Source: Pseudomonadota bacterium
GTDB taxonomy: Bacteria > Pseudomonadota > Gammaproteobacteria > Burkholderiales > Burkholderiaceae_F
Assembly (NCBI GenBank): GCA_023443095.1
Contig: JAEZVV010000082.1
Span: 1 to 29,813 of the forward strand
Length of the DNA stretch: 29,813 nucleotides
Direction: 5' to 3'
The notes beneath the pieces were generated by a model, which ran no database searches, was not told the DNA's origin, and was given only the letters and a program-made list of their open reading frames with translations. The position numbers were made by a program, and so were the translations under genes. Of this stretch, positions 25,367-29,813 are shown piece by piece; position 1 is the stretch's first letter, and each line of letters starts with the position of its first letter.

Positions 25367-26740
25367 ATGTCAAGCCCTATGACAGGCGATTTTGGCAGTG
25401 GGTATCCCGCATCGGCGCAAGGTGCCATGACGGTTTCGCAGCTCAACCGGGCCGTGTCCGGGGTGCTGGACCGGGGCTTTCCCTTGGTGTGGGTGCGCGG
25501 CGAAATCGCCAACTTCACCCGCGCGACAAGCGGCCATTGGTATTTCACGCTCAAAGACAGTTCGGCCCAGGTCCGCTGTGTCATGTTCCGCGGCCGCAAC
25601 CAGTTGGTCGGGTTCAATCCGCGCGAAGGCGACGAAATCGAGGCGCGCTGCAACGTCGGCCTGTACGAACCGCGCGGTGATTTCCAGCTCAACGTCGAGT
25701 TCGTGCGCCGCTCGGGGCAGGGACGGTTGTTCGAAGAGTTCCTGAGGCTCAAGAATCGGCTGCAGGCCGAAGGCCTGTTTGACCCCGAAGGGCGGCGGGA
25801 CTTGCCGCGTCTGCCGAGCCGGATCGGGATCGTCACCAGCCCGCAGGCGGCCGCCTTGCGCGATGTCCTGGCGACCTTGGCGCGGCGTGCGCCGTATGCC
25901 ACGCTGGTGCTGTATCCGGTGCCGGTGCAGGGCGCCGGCGCCGGCGAGCGGATCGCCTCGATGCTGGCAACCGCAAGTCAGCGCGCCGAGGTCGAGGTCC
26001 TGCTGCTCGTTCGGGGCGGCGGTTCGATCGAGGACCTGTGGGCGTTCAACGAGGAAGCGGTGGCGCGGGCGATCCGCGCGTCGCGAGTGCCGGTGGTAGT
26101 GGGGGTGGGACACGAGTCGGACGTGACGATTGCCGATTTTGCCGCCGACCTGCGAGCGCCGACGCCTACGGCCGCCGCCGAACTGGTCGCGCCGGCGATC
26201 GAGGATCTGCTGGCGACAGTATCAACGCTGGCGGCACGGGCGCGGCGAGTGCTGCGACACCGCTTGCAGGCGGCTGCGCAGAGGCTCGATTACGCGGCCC
26301 GTGCGCTGCAGACTCCGCGCGCACCGATCGCCGCGCTCGAGGCGCGGGTGGCGGGTCTGCAGGCGCGCGCCGTCGGCGCGCTCGAGCGCTCGTTCGGCCA
26401 GGGGCGCTTGCGCTTGGCGCGCCTGCGTGGCGAGCTCGATCGCGCCCGACCGCGGGCCAGTTCTGTGAGATTGCAGCCGCTGGCAGGACGGATGGCGGCC
26501 GCGGCCTGGCAGGGCTACAACGGGCGCGCGCGACGGCTGGACTCGCTCGCCGGTCGCCTGACGGCGCTCGACCCGCAGGCAGTGCTGGCGCGGGGGTATT
26601 CGATTGCGCTCGACGCCGAGGGAAGAGCGGTTACCGACAGCGCCCGCCTAGCCTGTGGCGATGCCCTGCACGTGGTTTTTGCCAGCGGTGCCGCCGAAAC
26701 TCGGGTGGAGGCGATCCAGACGACGTCTGGGGAAAGCTAG
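25367..26740 (+). CDS. xseA: Exodeoxyribonuclease VII large subunit
   Basis: Starting at ATG 25367 gives 457 residues, close to family length; ATG 25379 and GTG 25352 are alternatives, and none has a good ribosome site. The N-terminal OB fold includes VWVRGEIANFTRATSGHWYFTLKD. The catalytic domain has RIGIVTSPQAAALRDVL, VLLLVRGGGSIEDLWAFNE and the active-site GVGHESDVTIADFAADLRAPTPTAAAE. A long Arg/Ala-rich coiled-coil segment (about 290-400) binds small subunits. The enzyme degrades single-stranded DNA from both ends. The small subunit gene xseB is not in the window. sodB follows on the same strand. Confidence 0.96.
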   Translation: MSSPMTGDFGSGYPASAQGAMTVSQLNRAVSGVLDRGFPLVWVRGEIANFTRATSGHWYFTLKDSSAQVRCVMFRGRNQLVGFNPREGDEIEARCNVGLYEPRGDFQLNVEFVRRSGQGRLFEEFLRLKNRLQAEGLFDPEGRRDLPRLPSRIGIVTSPQAAALRDVLATLARRAPYATLVLYPVPVQGAGAGERIASMLATASQRAEVEVLLLVRGGGSIEDLWAFNEEAVARAIRASRVPVVVGVGHESDVTIADFAADLRAPTPTAAAELVAPAIEDLLATVSTLAARARRVLRHRLQAAAQRLDYAARALQTPRAPIAALEARVAGLQARAVGALERSFGQGRLRLARLRGELDRARPRASSVRLQPLAGRMAAAAWQGYNGRARRLDSLAGRLTALDPQAVLARGYSIALDAEGRAVTDSARLACGDALHVVFASGAAETRVEAIQTTSGES

Positions 26741-26785
26741 AATCACAGTCTCTCCCACCTTTCTGCATCGATTCGAGGAGTTCCC

Positions 26786-27373
26786 ATGCACGCTGAAAAG
26801 ACTCTCCCGCCCCTGCCGTACGCGATGAACGCTCTGGCACCGTCGATTTCGCAGGAGACGATGGAGTACCACTACGGCAAGCACCATCAGGCTTACGTCA
26901 CCAACCTGAACAATCTGACGCGGGACACCGAGTTCTGGGGCAAGTCGCTCGAGGACATCATCAAGACCTCGTCGGGCGGCGTGTTCAACAACGCGGCGCA
27001 AGTCTGGAACCACAGCTTTTTTTGGTCGAGCATGAAGCCCAACGGCGGCGGCCAACCCAAGGGCGCCCTGGCTGAAGCGATCGCCAAGAAGTGGGGCTCG
27101 TACGAGGCCTTCAAGGAGGCCTTCGGCAAGAGCGCAGTCGGCAACTTTGGCTCGGGCTGGACTTGGCTGGTGAAGAAGGCCGATGGCTCGGTCGACATCG
27201 TCAATACCAGCAACGCCGCCACGCCGCTCACGACGGCCGACAAGCCGCTGCTGACGATCGACGTGTGGGAGCACGCGTATTACATCGACTTCCGCAACCG
27301 TCGCCCGGACTTCGTCGGCACCTTCCTGGAAAAGCTGGTGAACTGGGATTTCGCGGAGCAGAACTTCGCGTAA
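26786..27373 (+). CDS. sodB: Iron superoxide dismutase
   Basis: The 195-residue protein opens with the LPPLPYAMNALAPSIS entry and carries all four metal ligands: His in EYHYGKHH, His in WNHSFFW, and Asp and His in DVWEHAYYIDFRN. The FNNAAQVWNHSF context with an active-site Gln favours the iron type over manganese. There is no signal peptide, so it is cytoplasmic. GAGGAG precedes the ATG, 45 bases after the xseA stop. A strong terminator follows, so it may be the end of an xseA-sodB transcript or have a promoter inside xseA. Confidence 0.96.
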   Translation: MHAEKTLPPLPYAMNALAPSISQETMEYHYGKHHQAYVTNLNNLTRDTEFWGKSLEDIIKTSSGGVFNNAAQVWNHSFFWSSMKPNGGGQPKGALAEAIAKKWGSYEAFKEAFGKSAVGNFGSGWTWLVKKADGSVDIVNTSNAATPLTTADKPLLTIDVWEHAYYIDFRNRRPDFVGTFLEKLVNWDFAEQNFA

Positions 27374-27396
27374 GTCGCAGCCGGATACCCGCAATC

Positions 27397-27421
27397 AAGG
27401 CCCCGTCTCCGGGGCCTTTTT
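27397..27421 (+). terminator. Rho-independent terminator of sodB
   Basis: Stem GGCCCCG (27399-27405) with 27410-27416, extended by A-T pairs and followed by TTTTTGTT, lies 24 bases after the sodB stop. Bases 27422-27550 downstream show no gene or motif. Confidence 0.9.
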
Positions 27422-27550
27422 GTTGCTGCGGATGGCGGGTCGCGGCCAAGTGCAGGTGGCACTAGCGAATGCGGTCAGTGGGTGATGCAGACCGTCTTAA
27501 AGGGGCTTTCCGCTGCGGAGGGTGGTCTCCGAAGGCAGGCCCACGTAGCA

Positions 27551-27580
27551 AAGAAAAAGGCAGGGCGGACCCTGCCTTTT
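27551..27580 (-). terminator. Rho-independent terminator of the Ala/Lys-rich protein gene
   Basis: Stem AAAAGGCAGGG (27555-27565) pairs with 27570-27580 around a 4-base loop. On the minus strand it continues into TTTTTCTTT. It sits 20 bases after the stop of the minus-strand gene. Confidence 0.85.
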
Positions 27581-27600
27581 AGTTCAAGCGCGCGTAAGGC

Positions 27601-27858
27601 TTAGGCGGGCTTGGGTTCCTTCTTGGCGGTCGACTTCTTCGTGCTCTTCTTCGTCGACTTGGTCGACTTGGCGGCTTCCGGCTTGGCTTCAGGCTTCGCT
27701 TCGGCCTTGGCGGCGGGAGCAGCGGCCGGAGCGGCGGCGGGGGCCGGAGCAGCCTTGGCGGCCGGGGCGGCCGGAGCAGCAGCGGGGGCCGGGGTGGCTT
27801 GCGCGAAAGCGGCACCAGCGAAGAGGGTCGAGATCAGAACGGCGACGAGCTTGGTCAT
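27601..27858 (-). CDS. Secreted Ala/Pro-rich protein with Lys/Ser/Thr-rich tail
   Basis: The 85-residue protein has a clear signal peptide (LVAVLISTLFAGAAFA, cleavage after AFA, residue 19). Low-complexity APAAAPAA repeats span about 20-50, followed by KAEAKPEAKPEA and a strongly basic tail (STKSTKKSTKKSTAKKEPKP). The tail resembles histone-H1-like or AlgP-like lysine-rich repeats, but the signal peptide points to the periplasm or outside. It has a terminator of its own. Such short exported basic proteins are common in Betaproteobacteria and uncharacterised. The plus-strand frame over the same bases is a hydrophobic shadow of the repeats. Confidence 0.78.
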   Translation of the reverse strand: MTKLVAVLISTLFAGAAFAQATPAPAAAPAAPAAKAAPAPAAAPAAAPAAKAEAKPEAKPEAAKSTKSTKKSTKKSTAKKEPKPA

Positions 27859-28070
27859 TTGGGTTCCCTGAGCAGTTAAGTTCGGGCCGGAGGAGCGGTT
27901 CTTCCGGCTCCGGTCATGGGTGATAACGCGCTCGGTGGCAATCCGGTTGACGACAACGCGGAGGCGCTGTTTCCGGGGCCTCGTGCGGGTAAACTAGATT
28001 GGCAACCGGATCGACCGGGCGCGCCGGCGAAGTCGCCGCGCAACTGCAAAACTCGACGAACGGAGACCTG

Positions 28071-29324
28071 ATGTACCAGCACATCACCGTGCCGAAGGAC
28101 GGCCAGAAGATCACGGTCAACGCGGATTTTTCGCTGAACGTGCCCCACAACCCCATCATTCCGTACATCGAGGGTGACGGCACGGGCTTCGACATCACCC
28201 CAGTGATGATCAAGGTGGTCGACGCCGCGGTTGCCAAGGCTTACGGCGGCGAGCGCAAGATCCACTGGATGGAGATCTACGCTGGCGAAAAGTCGACCAA
28301 GGTCTACGGCCCGGACGTATGGCTGCCCGACGAGACGCTCGAAGTCCTGCGCGACTACGTGGTTTCGATCAAAGGCCCGCTCACCACGCCGGTCGGCGGC
28401 GGCATCCGTTCGCTCAACGTGGCTCTGCGCCAGCAGCTTGACCTCTATGTCTGCCTGCGTCCGATCCAGTACTTCAAGGGAGTTCCCAGCCCGGTCAAGG
28501 AGCCCGAGAAGACCAATATGGTGATCTTCCGCGAGAACTCGGAAGACATCTACGCCGGCATCGAGTGGGCGGCGGAGTCCGACGGCGCCAAGAAGCTGAT
28601 CGACTTCCTGGTCAAGGAAATGGGCGTCAAGAAGATCCGCTTCCCGGAAACGAGCGGCATCGGCATCAAGCCGGTCTCGCGCGAAGGCACGCAGCGCCTG
28701 GTACGCAAGGCAATCCAGTACGCGATCGACAACGACCGCAAGTCAGTCACGATCGTGCACAAGGGCAACATCATGAAATACACGGAAGGCGGCTTCCGTG
28801 ACTGGGCCTACGAGCTGGCGCAGAGCGAGTTCGGCGCGCAGCTGATCGACGGCGGCCCGTGGTGTTCGTTCAAGAACCCCAAGACCGGCCGCGACATCGT
28901 GGTCAAGGACGCCATCGCCGATGCCTTCCTGCAGCAGATCCTGCTGCGGCCGGCCGAATACGACGTGATCGCTACGCTCAACCTCAACGGCGATTACGTC
29001 TCCGACGCACTGGCGGCCCAGGTTGGCGGCATCGGCATCGCGCCGGGCGCCAACCTGTCCGATTCGGTGGCGATGTTCGAAGCCACGCACGGCACCGCGC
29101 CCAAATACGCCGGCAAGGACTACGTCAACCCGGGCTCCGAGATCCTGTCGGCCGAGATGATGTTGCGCCACATGGGCTGGACCGAAGCGGCCGATCTCAT
29201 CATCAGCTCGATGGAAAAGTCGATCGCCAGCAAGAAGGTGACCTACGACTTTGCCCGACTGATGGAAGGTGCGACCCAGGTCAGCTGCTCGGGCTTTGGC
29301 CAAGTCATGATCGAGCACATGTAA
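28071..29324 (+). CDS. icd: NADP-dependent isocitrate dehydrogenase
   Basis: The ATG at 28071 follows GGAGA and gives 417 residues, the standard length for the E. coli-type enzyme; an upstream in-frame start would add a non-conserved leader. Motifs are IPYIEGDGTG, the phosphorylation-loop FRENSEDIYAGIEW (with the Ser that AceK targets in E. coli), IVHKGNIMKYTEGGF, LNGDYVSDALAAQVGG and the NADP-site THGTAPKYAGKDYVNPGS. It converts isocitrate to 2-oxoglutarate in the TCA cycle. It is divergent from the small secreted protein and convergent with the cold-shock gene. Confidence 0.97.
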   Translation: MYQHITVPKDGQKITVNADFSLNVPHNPIIPYIEGDGTGFDITPVMIKVVDAAVAKAYGGERKIHWMEIYAGEKSTKVYGPDVWLPDETLEVLRDYVVSIKGPLTTPVGGGIRSLNVALRQQLDLYVCLRPIQYFKGVPSPVKEPEKTNMVIFRENSEDIYAGIEWAAESDGAKKLIDFLVKEMGVKKIRFPETSGIGIKPVSREGTQRLVRKAIQYAIDNDRKSVTIVHKGNIMKYTEGGFRDWAYELAQSEFGAQLIDGGPWCSFKNPKTGRDIVVKDAIADAFLQQILLRPAEYDVIATLNLNGDYVSDALAAQVGGIGIAPGANLSDSVAMFEATHGTAPKYAGKDYVNPGSEILSAEMMLRHMGWTEAADLIISSMEKSIASKKVTYDFARLMEGATQVSCSGFGQVMIEHM

Positions 29325-29339
29325 GAAGCTCATTGAGTA

Positions 29340-29397
29340 CGGCGCAGCCAAGCTGCGCCGCCATGACGAGCGTGGCTTCGGCGGCGCTCGTCATGGC
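29340..29397. repeat. Two adjacent perfect hairpins after icd
   Basis: The first has arms CGGCGCAGC (29340-29348) and 29352-29360. The second has 13-bp arms GCCATGACGAGCG (29360-29372) and 29385-29397. They share base 29360 and precede the U-tract terminator. Neither has a U-tract of its own; they may protect the icd mRNA 3' end. Confidence 0.6.
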
Positions 29398-29410
29398 TGT
29401 GGTACCAACA

Positions 29411-29437
29411 AAAAGCCCCGCTTGAAGCGGGGCTTTT
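29411..29437. terminator. Bidirectional terminator between icd and the cold-shock gene
   Basis: Arms AAAAGCCCCGC (29411-29421) and 29427-29437 surround a 5-base loop. T-runs occur on both strands (CTTTTCGT on plus, CTTTTTGTT on minus), so it can end both convergent transcripts. Confidence 0.9.
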
Positions 29438-29453
29438 CGTGGACCGGGACGCT

Positions 29454-29657
29454 TCAGGCAGCCTGGATATTCGACGCCTGCTTGCCCTTCGGGCCTTGAA
29501 CCAGTTCGAACTGGACTTTTTGACCTTCTTTGAGGGTCTTGAAGCCGTTCATCTGAATCGCCGAGAAGTGAGCGAAAAGATCCTCACCGCCGTCATCCGG
29601 GGTGATGAAGCCGTAGCCCTTCGCGTCGTTGAACCACTTGACCGTACCTGTTGCCAT
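29454..29657 (-). CDS. CspA-family cold-shock protein
   Basis: The 67-residue single cold-shock domain opens MATGTVKWFNDAKGYGFITP with RNP1 (KGYGFI), then has RNP2 (DLFAHFSAI) and ends QGPKGKQASNIQAA. It binds single-stranded RNA or DNA and melts mRNA structure. The ATG at 29657 is preceded by GAAAGG (a GGAAAGG-like site); an upstream in-frame start would add an unconserved 13-residue leader. Tyr replaces Phe at the second aromatic of RNP1, a common variant. Confidence 0.95.
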   Translation of the reverse strand: MATGTVKWFNDAKGYGFITPDDGGEDLFAHFSAIQMNGFKTLKEGQKVQFELVQGPKGKQASNIQAA

Positions 29658-29736
29658 TTTCAACCTTTCCACGATTGTCCGATGCGTCGCAGCCACGGAC
29701 GAGCCGGCTAGCCGCGCCGCATTCCCCTCTTTGCAT

Positions 29737-29754
29737 TTCGGGCAAAGGCCCGAA
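29737..29754 (-). promoter_or_regulatory. Small hairpin in the cold-shock gene leader
   Basis: TTCGGGC (29737-29743) pairs with 29748-29754 around a 4-base loop, about 80 bases upstream of the cold-shock start. Long structured leaders are usual for csp genes. No further gene is visible to the window end. Confidence 0.35.
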
Positions 29755-29813
29755 GCGCCCGCTGTTTTCGTCCTTCCCAGACTGGCAGCAATTTCGATTG
29801 TTCGAGGAAACCC

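Noticed and set aside
27611..27871. Plus-strand hydrophobic Ala/Gly-rich frame
   Set aside because: It is the reverse reading of the Ala/Pro/Lys repeats of the secreted protein; no ribosome site, and the terminator fits the minus-strand gene.
1..29813. CRISPR arrays, tRNA/rRNA genes, insertion sequences, prophage
   Set aside because: No regularly spaced direct repeats, no tRNA or rRNA sequence, and no transposase or integrase frame was found on either strand.

Overview
The window is 29.8 kb of a high-GC bacterial chromosome with short intergenic gaps, overlapping operon genes and leaderless-looking lipopolysaccharide genes. The block exbB-exbD-lpxK-trm112-kdsB, divergent from xseA-sodB, together with adk and an icd/cold-shock pair, is an arrangement I know from Betaproteobacteria. 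A Rhodocyclales-like organism is most likely. The anaerobic sulfatase maturase and a periplasmic flavin/tetraheme-cytochrome pair suggest at least part-time anaerobic life. I see no rRNA, tRNA, CRISPR array, insertion sequence or prophage.

Region 1 (1-9527, all minus strand) begins, in transcription order, with wrbA, a DUF2069 membrane protein, a GlcD-type FAD oxidoreductase, an unrecognised lipoprotein and two tandem DUF4124 paralogues. After a 315-base gap comes a Tat-exported fumarate-reductase-fold flavoprotein, a Sec-exported tetraheme cytochrome c, and a large membrane histidine kinase that runs off the left edge. The last three look like an extracytoplasmic reductase with its own sensor.

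Region 2 (9571-16767, plus strand) holds a YihY-type membrane protein and then a compact sulfatase locus: an outer-membrane barrel protein, a periplasmic protein with an internally repeated domain, a radical-SAM anaerobic sulfatase maturase, a Cys-type sulfatase and a secreted HAD-type phosphatase. The sulfatase frame has an in-frame TAA exactly at the predicted signal-peptide cleavage point, with an intact catalytic domain after it.

Region 3 (17000-25099, minus strand) is the envelope/housekeeping block: exbB, exbD, lpxK, trm112, kdsB, an orphan ABC substrate-binding protein, adk, and a K+-independent proton-pumping pyrophosphatase. The pyrophosphatase carries a C-terminal OmpA-like peptidoglycan-binding domain, the most unusual protein architecture in the window.

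Region 4 (25367-29813) has xseA and sodB (plus), a secreted Ala/Pro/Lys-rich low-complexity protein (minus), icd (plus) and a cold-shock protein (minus), separated by clear hairpin terminators. The exbB/xseA divergent gap is AT-rich and contains a perfect DnaA-box sequence inside an inverted repeat.

The strongest candidates for something undescribed are the pyrophosphatase-OmpA fusion, the interrupted sulfatase with its associated gene set, and the two-subunit flavocytochrome with a non-fumarate active-site signature and a linked dCache-like sensor kinase.
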